Source of the DNA: Paludibacterium sp. B53371
Lineage (GTDB): Bacteria > Pseudomonadota > Gammaproteobacteria > Burkholderiales > Chromobacteriaceae
Direction of reading: 5' to 3'
Length of the DNA stretch: 64,000 bases
Assembly (NCBI RefSeq): GCF_018802765.1
Contig: NZ_CP069163.1
Coordinates: 2,614,311 to 2,678,310 of the forward strand
The notes under the pieces were generated by a model. It saw nothing but the letters and a program-made list of their open reading frames with translations. It did no database searches and was not told the origin of the DNA. Each line of letters begins with the position of its first letter. Position 1 is the first letter of the stretch. The position numbers and the translations under genes are program-made. This document shows positions 28,840 through 36,862 of the stretch, in pieces.

Positions 28840-29836
28840 TCATTGCCTTCTGTCTTGCCAGGATCCACGCGGCCAGATCCGGCTCAAGATGAGCCTCGAC
28901 CGGCAGAACCCACAGTTTATCATGATTGAGGTGTCTCATCTTGACAGCATCCTTGCTTGTCATGATGACAGCATCAGCGTCCGTCGGCAGATCCGCCTGG
29001 GTGAACACATGATGATCGGGAAACACCAGCTCGCGCTCAGCAACAATCCCCACCTCGCGCAGCGAGGCAAAGAAACGCCAGGGATTACCGATACCCGCCA
29101 GCGCCACCACCTTGCGACCGGCAAAATCCGCCGCCGCGGCCAGCCTGCCCGGCTCGGCCACGGCATACAGCGCCCCGGGCGCCAGCGACATGGCAAAACA
29201 GGGCAAGTGCGCCGGCAGCGAAACCCGCCCCTGCTGCCGGCCGTTGATCACCAGCGCATCCACCTGCTGCAGACGCCGCAGCGGCTCACGCAACGGCCCG
29301 TTGGGCAACAGATGACGCTGGCCGAAACCCCGCGCCCCGTCCACCACCACAACTTCCAGATCACGCGCCAGACGATAATGCTGCAAACCATCGTCAGTCA
29401 GAATCAGTTGCACGTCCGGATGCGCCGCCAGCAAGGCACGCCCGGCCGCCACCCGGTCCCGGCCCACAAAAACCGGCACCCCGGCGGCGGCCAGCAAGAT
29501 CGGCTCATCCCCCACCTGCGCCGGGTCACTGTCGGGCAACACCGCCGTCGGCTGACGGTGCTGACCGCCATAACCGCGACTGATCACCCCGACCCGCACG
29601 CCCTGCTGCCGCAGCGAATGCAGCAGCGCCAGCGTCAGCGGCGTCTTGCCGACCCCGCCCACATGAATATTGCCGATCACCACCACCGGCACCGGCAAAC
29701 GCTCGCTGGCCAGCCAGCCATAACGAAAAGCCGCACGGCGCAGGGCAGCCAGTGCGGCAAACAACCATTCCAGCGGGGTCAGCAATACAGTCAGCCAGAG
29801 GCGCGGCTGCTGCCAGTGCCGTTCGATCAGGCTCAC
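28829..29836 (-). CDS. lpxK: Tetraacyldisaccharide 4'-kinase
   Basis: Adds the 4' phosphate to the lipid A precursor at the inner membrane. The 335 residues have an N-terminal membrane-associated helix ([22 protein letters not shown]), P-loop region [20 protein letters not shown], and catalytic [12 protein letters not shown]. Its start overlaps the exbD stop by four bases. msbA, the frequent lpxK neighbour in enterobacteria, is replaced here by exbB/exbD, as is common in Neisseriales. Confidence 0.96.
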   Translation of the reverse strand: MSLIERHWQQPRLWLTVLLTPLEWLFAALAALRRAAFRYGWLASERLPVPVVVIGNIHVGGVGKTPLTLALLHSLRQQGVRVGVISRGYGGQHRQPTAVLPDSDPAQVGDEPILLAAAGVPVFVGRDRVAAGRALLAAHPDVQLILTDDGLQHYRLARDLEVVVVDGARGFGQRHLLPNGPLREPLRRLQQVDALVINGRQQGRVSLPAHLPCFAMSLAPGALYAVAEPGRLAAAADFAGRKVVALAGIGNPWRFFASLREVGIVAERELVFPDHHVFTQADLPTDADAVIMTSKDAVKMRHLNHDKLWVLPVEAHLEPDLAAWILARQKAMNGR

Positions 29837-30243
29837 TGAGCGGGCACCTGGGTAGCAAAAGTCAGCCGGGTCAGACCGGCACTGCGTGCCGCCTCCATCA
29901 CACTGACCACCGACTGATGCGACGCCTTGCCATCCGCATTAATGATCACCACGCTATCCGGCTTGGCCTGCTGCAGCGCCGCCAGCAGACCCTTCTCGTC
30001 CCCGGCCGCCAGTGCATGCTGATCAACCGACATGCGGCCATCGGCCGCTATGCTCACCTGTACGGTCAGCGGCTTGTCCTTGGCGACATCCCCCTGTCCG
30101 ACCGGCAGATTGACCTGCATCTCGGCGTAATGCTGATAACTGGTCGTGACCATCAGGAAAATCAGGATCACCAGCAACACGTCAATCAACGGAATCAAAT
30201 TGATTTCCGGCTCATCGCGATGATGCCCTCGACGGAAATTCAT
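29833..30243 (-). CDS. exbD: Biopolymer transport protein ExbD
   Basis: Subunit of the proton-driven motor that powers TonB-type transport. The 136 residues have one N-terminal membrane helix (INLIPLIDVLLVILIFLMVTTSY) with the essential aspartate in PLIDVLL, and a periplasmic domain ending VMEAARSAGLTRLTFATQ. It lies three bases after exbB. TonB itself is not in the window, so the motor could serve TonB or another partner. Confidence 0.95.
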   Translation of the reverse strand: MNFRRGHHRDEPEINLIPLIDVLLVILIFLMVTTSYQHYAEMQVNLPVGQGDVAKDKPLTVQVSIAADGRMSVDQHALAAGDEKGLLAALQQAKPDSVVIINADGKASHQSVVSVMEAARSAGLTRLTFATQVPAQ

Positions 30244-30246
30244 GGC

Positions 30247-30858
30247 TTACCCCTGGCGGCGTTCGCCGTGAATCACTTCCACCAGCCGGACCGCCTGGGA
30301 CTCCATCTCCACCAGCAAGGCATCCACCTTGGCGCGGAAATGCCGGTAAAACATCATGCTGGGAATCGCCACAATTAGACCGAAGGCCGTGTTATAGAGC
30401 GCCACGGAAATCCCGTGCGCCAGAACGTGCGGATTGGTGCCGGCCGGGGTCTGCGAACCGAACAGTTCAATCATCCCCACCACGGTACCAAGCAGACCCA
30501 GCAGCGGAGCCATGGCGGCGATCGACCCCAAAGTGGTTAAAAATCGTTCGAGTTGGAACAATACAATCCGCCCCTCATCTTCAATCGCTTCTTTCATCAC
30601 CTCGCGGCTGACATCGGCATTGCGAATGCCGGCATCCAGAATCCGGCCCAGCGGCGAGGCCTGCGCAATACGCCGCAGCGCGGCACTGTCCGCCCCGTTG
30701 CGACGGTACTCCTCCAGCGTCTGAGCCAGCAGACCGGCAGGCGCCACCAGGCTCTGACGCAGGGAGTAAAGGCGTTCGAGAATAATGGCCAGCGAAACCA
30801 CCGAGGCAACCACAATTGTCCAGATCGGCCAACCGGCCGCTTCAATGATTGACCACAC
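30247..30858 (-). CDS. exbB: MotA/TolQ/ExbB proton channel family protein
   Basis: Pentameric scaffold of the ExbB-ExbD motor. The 203 residues contain three membrane segments: IWTIVVASVVSLAIILERL, LTTLGSIAAMAPLLGLLGTVVGMIELF and ISVALYNTAFGLIVAIPSMMFY, the last two being the MotA/TolQ/ExbB domain. It is the first gene of the exbB-exbD-lpxK-trm112-kdsB-adk operon and is divergent from the PTS operon across a 564-base regulatory gap. Confidence 0.94.
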   Translation of the reverse strand: MWSIIEAAGWPIWTIVVASVVSLAIILERLYSLRQSLVAPAGLLAQTLEEYRRNGADSAALRRIAQASPLGRILDAGIRNADVSREVMKEAIEDEGRIVLFQLERFLTTLGSIAAMAPLLGLLGTVVGMIELFGSQTPAGTNPHVLAHGISVALYNTAFGLIVAIPSMMFYRHFRAKVDALLVEMESQAVRLVEVIHGERRQG

Positions 30859-31040
30859 GAGTCATTCTCCAGAATCCGCGCTATAAAGCAGAGACTTTAT
30901 CCGTTTCACACACCGCAGGGCAATACGCATACCCGCAAGCGGTAAAACACCATTTTAAACTAACTGTTAAATAACGCCCGTAAAAAATGATCCGGGCATG
31001 GCCATCCCGGTCAGGGCCAGATTCATCACCGACAAATTGT

Positions 31041-31055
31041 TGTAGCAATACTACA
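31041..31055. promoter_or_regulatory. HexR/RpiR-like operator, distal copy
   Basis: 15-bp pseudo-palindrome TGTAGCAATACTACA fits the TGTAR-N5-YTACA pattern known for HexR, an RpiR-family regulator of sugar metabolism genes such as gap. Assignment rests on pattern only. Confidence 0.45.
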
Positions 31056-31187
31056 GTAAGAGAATGGCCAGAACAGACGCATCCCTGCAGAAGGAGGCAT
31101 CCGATGGAAAGAGGGCGGCGCCTGCCATTGCCTAGCATCACGTAACCATTAGCAAATACTGGTCTTATCGACGTGCGAGGCGCGCCA

Positions 31188-31202
31188 TGTAGCGATGTTA
31201 CA
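31188..31202. promoter_or_regulatory. HexR/RpiR-like operator, proximal copy
   Basis: TGTAGCGATGTTACA, the same pattern as the copy 147 bases upstream and embedded in a longer CATGTA/TACATG inverted repeat (31186-31204). The two share the form TGTAGC-AT--TACA. Confidence 0.45.
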
Positions 31203-31244
31203 TGACGCAAGTATTTTATTCCGCCTTGGCAAGTACTGACTCGG

Positions 31245-31258
31245 TTGATCCAAATCAA
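31245..31258. promoter_or_regulatory. FNR/ANR-type box
   Basis: TTGATCCAAATCAA is a perfect match to the FNR consensus TTGAT-N4-ATCAA. A -10-like TATTCT lies at 31282-31287, which puts the box centre near -42, the usual spacing of class II activation. This suggests oxygen-controlled expression of the glucose PTS operon. Confidence 0.6.
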
Positions 31259-31422
31259 TGGATTTTGATTACAAATGAGAATATTCTCTGACTCGCCGAC
31301 GGCATTTCCGACTGCAATGCAGGTTGGCACCACACGGATATCTTCAATCTTGTTTTGCATGCCAGGGTCACATCAGGCGCATCGCCTCCGAAGAGACCGT
31401 GGCAAGCCGAGAGGTTTTCAAT

Positions 31423-33960
31423 ATGGGTACTTCTGAACTGCATCAGGAACTGGTCCTGAATGCCCCCCTTTCCGGCATGCTGCTGCCCCTGAGCGCGGTA
31501 CCTGATCCGGTTTTCGCAGAAAAAATGATCGGCGACGGCATTGCCATCTCGCCGGCCAGCAACATGCTGCGCGCACCCTGCGCCGGCACCGTCACCCACA
31601 TTCACTCGGCACGACATGCGCTGACCCTGACCTCCGACGACGGCATCGAAATCCTGATGCACATCGGCCTGGACACCGTCGACCTCAAGGGCCAGGGCTT
31701 CACCGCCCGCGTCAGCCAGGGCGACCACGTCAATGCCGGTGACGCACTGATCGAATTCGACGATGCCTTCCTGGCCACCCATGCCCGCAGCCTGATCACC
31801 CCGATCATCATCCTGACCGGCGACAAGGTTGCCGCCATGGACAGCGCCAGCGGCCACGTCGTCGCCGGCCGCGACCGCATCCTGACCCTGAGCCGCACCG
31901 GCGAGTTCTCCAGCCGCCTGGCCGACAGCGAAGCACGCGCCAGCGTCGAGTCCCCGTCCATCACCGTCGTCGGCCGCGCCGGCCTGCACGCCCGCCCCTG
32001 TGCCGTGCTCGCCCATGCCGCCAAGCAATTCCAGTCCGACATCAAGCTGATCTGCGGCAACGAACAGGCCAACGCCAAGAGCGTCGTCGCCCTGCTCGGT
32101 CTGAACGTGCGCCACGGCGACGTCGTCCGCCTGATCGCCGAAGGTGAAGATGCCCAGGCCGCCATCGAAAAGCTGACCCTGCTGGCCGCCGGCGACGCCC
32201 ATGAGGCCGCACCGGAAACCCAGACACCACAGGCAGAAGCCCCGCAGGAAGAAGTCGGCGAACGCGACCCCAACCTGCTGCGCGGCGTCGGCGCCTCGGC
32301 CGGCATCGCCGTCGGCCAGGCCTTCATCCTCAACCACCAGCAAATCACCCTGACCGAAAACGGCACCGGTGAAAGCCAGGAGCGCGAAGCCCTGCAAAAC
32401 GCGCTGACCGAAGCCCATACCCAGCTGGAACAACTCAAGTACCAGACCCACGGCAAGACCAGCAGCGGCCGCGCCGAAATCTTCGCCGCCCACCAGGAAC
32501 TGCTGGAAGACCCGGACCTGCTAGACATGGTGTTCAGCGGCATCAGCAATGGCAAGAGCGCCGCCTTTGCCTGGAAACAAGCCTTCACCCTGCATGCAGA
32601 ACGCCTGTCGCATCTGCCCAACCCGTTGCTGGCCGCCCGCGCCAACGACCTGCGCGACGTCGGCCTGCGTGTGCTGCAGATCCTGACCGGCAGCCGCATG
32701 ACCGCACCGGAACTGCCGGCCAACACCATCCTGATCGCCGAAGACCTGACCCCGTCCCTGACCGTCAGCCTCGACCGCAGCAAGGTACTGGCCTTCTGTA
32801 CCAGCGGCGGCAGCTCCACCAGCCACGTGGCCATCCTGGCCCGCTCGCTCGACATCCCGGCCGTCGTCGGCATCGACCGCGAGGCCCTGCAAATTGCCGA
32901 CGGCACCCCGGTCATCCTGGATGGCAGCCGCGGTACCCTGCGCATCAACCCGACCGTGGAAGAACTGTCCAGCATCCGCTCGCAGCAGCAGCGCCAGGCT
33001 GAACAGCGCGAAGCCGACCTGGAAAACGCCGCCCAGCCGGCCCTGACCTCCGACGGCCACCGCGTGGAAGTCGTGGCCAACATCGGCGGCCTGCAAGATG
33101 CCGAAAAGGGCATGGAAAAAGGCGCGGAAGGCGTGGGCCTGCTGCGCTCCGAGTTCCTGTTCCTGCAGCGCGAAGATGCCCCGGGCGAAGCCGAACAGGC
33201 CGACTCCTACATGAGCATCGCCCGTGCCGTCGGCCACAACCGCCCGCTGGTGATCCGCACCCTGGACGTCGGTGGCGACAAGCCGCTGGCCTACCTGCCG
33301 ATGCCGGCAGAAGAAAACCCCTTCCTGGGCGTGCGCGGCGTACGCCTGACGCTGGCCCAGCCGGACATCATGCGCAGCCAGCTGCGCGCCATCCTGCGCG
33401 CCGCGCCCTACGCCAAGCTGTGCATCATGTTCCCGATGATCGCCACCCTCGACGAGCTGCGCGAATGCAAGGCCATGGTCGAGGAAGAGCGCCAGGCGCT
33501 CAACGTACCGCCGGTACAAGTGGGCGTCATGATTGAAGTTCCGTCGGCCGCCATCATGGCCGAACAGTTCGCCCGTGAAGTCGATTTCTTCTCGATCGGC
33601 ACCAACGACCTCACCCAGTACGTGCTTGCGATGGACCGCAACCACCCGGGCGTGGGGCGTCAGGCGGACGCATTGAATCCAGCCGTGCTGCAGTTGATGG
33701 CAAGCACGGTGCAGGCTGCACATCGCCACGGCAAATGGGTCGGGGTATGTGGCGGTCTGGCATCCGACCCGCTGGCCGTACCGGTGCTGGTGGGGATGGG
33801 GGTGGATGAATTGTCGGTCTCCGTACCGTCGATTCCTGAAATCAAGGCACTGGTGCGCAAGTTCAGCAAAACCGAATGCGAGGCACTGGCAGCCGAGGTC
33901 TTGACGCTGTCCACCGCGTCAGAAGTTCGCGCTCGTTTGACCCAGGCAATCAAGGAATAA
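31423..33960 (+). CDS. PTS phosphotransferase fusion: EIIA(Glc)-HPr-enzyme I
   Basis: A 845-residue cytoplasmic protein that carries the complete soluble phosphorelay for glucose. Domains: EIIA-Glc type (about 1-150; active His in EILMHIGLDTVDLKGQGF), HPr (about 175-265; His in VVGRAGLHARPCAVLAH and regulatory Ser in NAKSVVALLG), and enzyme I (about 285-840; His in TSGGSSTSHVAILARSL, DFFSIGTNDLTQYVLAMDRNHP, Cys in VGVCGGLASDP). The frame opens upstream at 31324, but MGTSELHQELVLNAPLSG with a GAGAGG ribosome site is the domain start. It is followed by ptsG. The layout resembles NagF-type fusions. Confidence 0.95.
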   Translation: MGTSELHQELVLNAPLSGMLLPLSAVPDPVFAEKMIGDGIAISPASNMLRAPCAGTVTHIHSARHALTLTSDDGIEILMHIGLDTVDLKGQGFTARVSQGDHVNAGDALIEFDDAFLATHARSLITPIIILTGDKVAAMDSASGHVVAGRDRILTLSRTGEFSSRLADSEARASVESPSITVVGRAGLHARPCAVLAHAAKQFQSDIKLICGNEQANAKSVVALLGLNVRHGDVVRLIAEGEDAQAAIEKLTLLAAGDAHEAAPETQTPQAEAPQEEVGERDPNLLRGVGASAGIAVGQAFILNHQQITLTENGTGESQEREALQNALTEAHTQLEQLKYQTHGKTSSGRAEIFAAHQELLEDPDLLDMVFSGISNGKSAAFAWKQAFTLHAERLSHLPNPLLAARANDLRDVGLRVLQILTGSRMTAPELPANTILIAEDLTPSLTVSLDRSKVLAFCTSGGSSTSHVAILARSLDIPAVVGIDREALQIADGTPVILDGSRGTLRINPTVEELSSIRSQQQRQAEQREADLENAAQPALTSDGHRVEVVANIGGLQDAEKGMEKGAEGVGLLRSEFLFLQREDAPGEAEQADSYMSIARAVGHNRPLVIRTLDVGGDKPLAYLPMPAEENPFLGVRGVRLTLAQPDIMRSQLRAILRAAPYAKLCIMFPMIATLDELRECKAMVEEERQALNVPPVQVGVMIEVPSAAIMAEQFAREVDFFSIGTNDLTQYVLAMDRNHPGVGRQADALNPAVLQLMASTVQAAHRHGKWVGVCGGLASDPLAVPVLVGMGVDELSVSVPSIPEIKALVRKFSKTECEALAAEVLTLSTASEVRARLTQAIKE

Positions 33961-34007
33961 CGCCGCGGGCAAAGGTTACACGACACAACGAAAAGGGGTA
34001 GTAGATC

Positions 34008-35519
34008 ATGTCATTCAATGCATTTGCTGTACTACAAAAGATCGGCAAGGCGCTGATGATGCCTGTCGCAGTGCTCCCGGTTGCGGGCTTGCTGCTGGGT
34101 ATCGGCGCCGCCAATTTCAGCTGGATACCGCCTATCGTGTCCCACCTGATGGCAGCTGGCGGTGGTGCCGTCTTCGGCAACCTGCCCATTCTGTTTGCCG
34201 TGGGTGTGGCACTCGGTCTGACCGACAATGATGGCGTTGCTTCCATCGCCGCCATCGTCGGCTATGCCGTCCTGGTCGCCACCATGGGCATCATGGCGCC
34301 GATCCTGGGCGTCAAGACCGTCATGGTATTCGGCATGCCTTCCATGGACACCGGCGTCTTCGGCGGTATCCTGTCGGGTATCCTGGCTGCCGCGCTGTTC
34401 AACAAGTACTACCGCATTGAACTGCCGAGCTACCTCGGCTTCTTTGCCGGCAAGCGCTTCGTGCCGATCGTGACCGGTATCTCCTCCATCTTCCTGGGGG
34501 TTGTCCTGGCCTTCATCTGGGCACCGATCCAACATGGTATCGACGTGTTCTCCCAATGGGCTGCCGTCAGCAACCCGGCCGTCGCCGTTACCCTGTATGG
34601 CGTGGTAGAACGCATGCTGCTGCCGTTCGGTCTGCATCACATCTGGAACGCACCGTTCTTCTTCGTGATGGGTAACTTCACCGACCCGGTGACCGGTCAG
34701 ATCATCCACGGCGACATCAACCGCTTCTTCGCAGGCGACCCGACTGCCGGCATCCTGGCTGGCGGCTTCCTGCCGAAGATGTGGGGCCTGCCGGCCGCTG
34801 CGATTGCCATCTGGCACACCGCCAAGCCGGAAAACCGCACCAAGATCGGCGCCATGATGGTTTCCGCTGCGCTGACCTCGTTCCTGACCGGTATCACCGA
34901 GCCGATCGAGTTCTCCTTCCTGTTCGTTGCACCGGTCCTGTACGCCGTGCACGCCGTCCTGGTGGGCCTGGCCTTCTGGCTGATGAACACCTTCGGCGCC
35001 CACATGGGCTTCACCTTCTCCCAGGGCTTTATTGACTTTGCTGTGTTCTATGTCAAAGACGTCAAGCCGTGGTTGGTGTTTATTCTGGGTCCGATCTACG
35101 CGATTGTTTACTACACCGTATTCCGCGTACTGATTACCGCCCTGAACCTCAAGACCCCGGGTCGTGAAGACACCGTCGAGGAAGAGCAACTTGACGAAGT
35201 CGCCGTAGCCAAGGCCGTATCGGCTTCCGGCGCACCGGTAGAACAAGCCAAGGCAGCCGCACCGGCCGGTAACGACAAGTCGGCCATGGCCCAAGGCCTG
35301 GTAGAAGCTTTCGGTGGTCGCAGCAACCTGACCAGCCTGGATGCCTGCATCACCCGCCTGCGCGTCAGCGTGGCCGAAGTCGACAAGGTCGACCAGGCTC
35401 GCCTGAAGTCCATGGGTGCCGCTGGCGTGGTCGTGGTTGGCAACAACATTCAGGCCATCTTCGGACCGCGCTCCGAAAACCTGAAGACCGACATGCAAGA
35501 GTACCTGAAGCACCACTAA
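34008..35519 (+). CDS. ptsG: PTS glucose transporter subunit EIICB
   Basis: Glucose permease that imports and phosphorylates glucose. The 503 residues begin [30 protein letters not shown], and the EIIC part (about 1-380) shows [11 protein letters not shown] and [12 protein letters not shown]. After an Ala/Glu-rich linker (about 390-425), the EIIB domain carries the phosphocysteine in [12 protein letters not shown]. Similarity is closest to E. coli PtsG rather than NagE along the whole length. It needs the EIIA of the fusion encoded just upstream (47-base gap). Confidence 0.95.
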   Translation: MSFNAFAVLQKIGKALMMPVAVLPVAGLLLGIGAANFSWIPPIVSHLMAAGGGAVFGNLPILFAVGVALGLTDNDGVASIAAIVGYAVLVATMGIMAPILGVKTVMVFGMPSMDTGVFGGILSGILAAALFNKYYRIELPSYLGFFAGKRFVPIVTGISSIFLGVVLAFIWAPIQHGIDVFSQWAAVSNPAVAVTLYGVVERMLLPFGLHHIWNAPFFFVMGNFTDPVTGQIIHGDINRFFAGDPTAGILAGGFLPKMWGLPAAAIAIWHTAKPENRTKIGAMMVSAALTSFLTGITEPIEFSFLFVAPVLYAVHAVLVGLAFWLMNTFGAHMGFTFSQGFIDFAVFYVKDVKPWLVFILGPIYAIVYYTVFRVLITALNLKTPGREDTVEEEQLDEVAVAKAVSASGAPVEQAKAAAPAGNDKSAMAQGLVEAFGGRSNLTSLDACITRLRVSVAEVDKVDQARLKSMGAAGVVVVGNNIQAIFGPRSENLKTDMQEYLKHH

Positions 35520-35535
35520 GCAGTTTTGCAGGGCC

Positions 35536-35566
35536 GGCGGCGATCCGGCCCGACCGGATCGCCGCC
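35536..35566 (+). other. Perfect 13-bp hairpin between ptsG and gap
   Basis: Arms GGCGGCGATCCGG and CCGGATCGCCGCC with loop CCCGA, 16 bases after the ptsG stop. No T-run follows, so it is not a standard terminator; it may protect the upstream message from 3' decay or act as an attenuator ahead of gap. Confidence 0.6.
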
Positions 35567-35668
35567 CGTAGTCAAAGCAGCAAGTAACACAGAACACGCT
35601 CGTTTCATTTACCCGATTTTTTGCTCCCGCATGCCGCTGGCGCCGCGGGGGAAAGCAAGGAGCACAAC

Positions 35669-36682
35669 ATGGCTATCCGTCTGGCAATCAATGGTTATGG
35701 TCGTATCGGTCGCAACGTCCTGCGCGCCATCTTCGAAAGTGGCCGCGACAAGGACTTCACCCTGGTGGCGATCAATGACCTGGGCGATGCCGAAATCAAC
35801 GCCTACCTGACCCGCCACGACTCTGTTCACGGTCACTTCAACGCCAGCGTCAAGGTGGAAGGTGACAACATGATCGTCAATGGCCAGGCCATCAAGGTGT
35901 GCTCCGAACGCGACCCGGCCAAACTGCCGTGGAAAGAACTTGGCGTGGACATCGTGCTGGAATGCACCGGCCTGTTCACCAGCAAGGAAAAAGCCTCGGC
36001 CCACATCGCCGCCGGCGCCAAGAAAGTCCTGATCTCCGCCCCGGGCGGCAAGGATGTCGATGCCACCATCGTGTACGGTGTCAACCATCAGACCCTGAAG
36101 GCCACCGACACCGTCGTGTCCAACGCCTCGTGCACCACCAACTGCCTGGCCCCGCTGGTCAAGCCGCTGGCTGACAAGATCGGTGTCCTGAGCGGCCTGA
36201 TGACCACCATCCACTCCTACACCAACGACCAGGTCCTGACCGACGTGTACCACAGCGACCGCCGCCGCGCCCGCTCGGCCACCCAGTCGATGATCCCGAC
36301 CAAGACCGGCGCCGCCGCCGCCGTCGGCCTGGTGCTGCCGGAACTGGCCGGCAAGCTGGACGGCTTCGCGGTTCGCGTGCCGACCATCAACGTCTCCGTC
36401 GTCGACCTGACCTTCGTGGCCGCTCGTCCGACCAGCGTGGCCGAAGTCAACCAGATCCTGCGCGAAGCCTCCGAAGGCGCGCTCAAGGGCGTGCTCAACT
36501 ACAACGAAGAGCCGCTGGTCTCCATCGACTTCAACCACAACCCGGCCTCGTCCACCTACGACTCGACCCAGACCCGCGTTGACGGCAACGGCACCCTGGT
36601 CAAAGTCCTGTCCTGGTACGACAACGAGTGGGGCTTCTCCAACCGCATGCTGGATACCGCGCATGCCATGTGGAATGCCTGA
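35669..36682 (+). CDS. gap: Glyceraldehyde-3-phosphate dehydrogenase, type I
   Basis: Glycolytic NAD-dependent enzyme, 337 residues. NAD-binding start [20 protein letters not shown], aspartate in AINDLGD for NAD, catalytic cysteine in [15 protein letters not shown], and [14 protein letters not shown] near the end are all present. Start chosen at 35669 behind the ribosome site AAGGAG; an upstream extension to 35621 lacks family similarity. It stands between ptsG and adhE, making a glucose-to-ethanol cluster. It differs from erythrose-4-phosphate dehydrogenase by its typical gap cysteine loop. Confidence 0.96.
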   Translation: MAIRLAINGYGRIGRNVLRAIFESGRDKDFTLVAINDLGDAEINAYLTRHDSVHGHFNASVKVEGDNMIVNGQAIKVCSERDPAKLPWKELGVDIVLECTGLFTSKEKASAHIAAGAKKVLISAPGGKDVDATIVYGVNHQTLKATDTVVSNASCTTNCLAPLVKPLADKIGVLSGLMTTIHSYTNDQVLTDVYHSDRRRARSATQSMIPTKTGAAAAVGLVLPELAGKLDGFAVRVPTINVSVVDLTFVAARPTSVAEVNQILREASEGALKGVLNYNEEPLVSIDFNHNPASSTYDSTQTRVDGNGTLVKVLSWYDNEWGFSNRMLDTAHAMWNA

Positions 36683-36704
36683 TCGCACTGAGTAAAGCCT
36701 GAAA

Positions 36705-36728
36705 CAGGGGGAGGCCCGCCTCCCCCTG
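36705..36728 (+). terminator. Possible terminator after gap
   Basis: Inverted repeat CAGGGGGAGGC/GCCTCCCCCTG with a two-base spacer (effective stem about 10 bp). Only a weak T-stretch appears some 12 bases later, so termination may be partial. Confidence 0.5.
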
Positions 36729-36862
36729 CCTCCCGAGGTTTTTCACGAATTGCCGCCTCAGCCACCCGCCGCTGCCCGTGTCGCGCGTCCCCGGACATTC
36801 GTGAACGACTTTGCTTCGCCCAAGGGCGACAACCCAATTTTGCTATGTAGAGAGGAAGTAAC

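Larger units (their letters stand above)
30859..31422. promoter_or_regulatory. Divergent regulatory region between exbB and the glucose PTS operon
   Basis: 564 bases with no convincing gene. It holds two HexR-like palindromes, a perfect FNR-type box, a GAGAATATTCTC palindrome (31277-31288) overlapping the likely -10, and a long leader for the PTS gene. The minus-strand open frame 30881-31360 runs across these sites and is judged spurious. Confidence 0.6.

Noticed and set aside
30881-31360. 159-residue minus-strand open frame between exbB and the PTS gene
   Set aside because: It has no recognisable domain and would run through the FNR box, the HexR-like sites and the promoter. No ribosome site precedes it.
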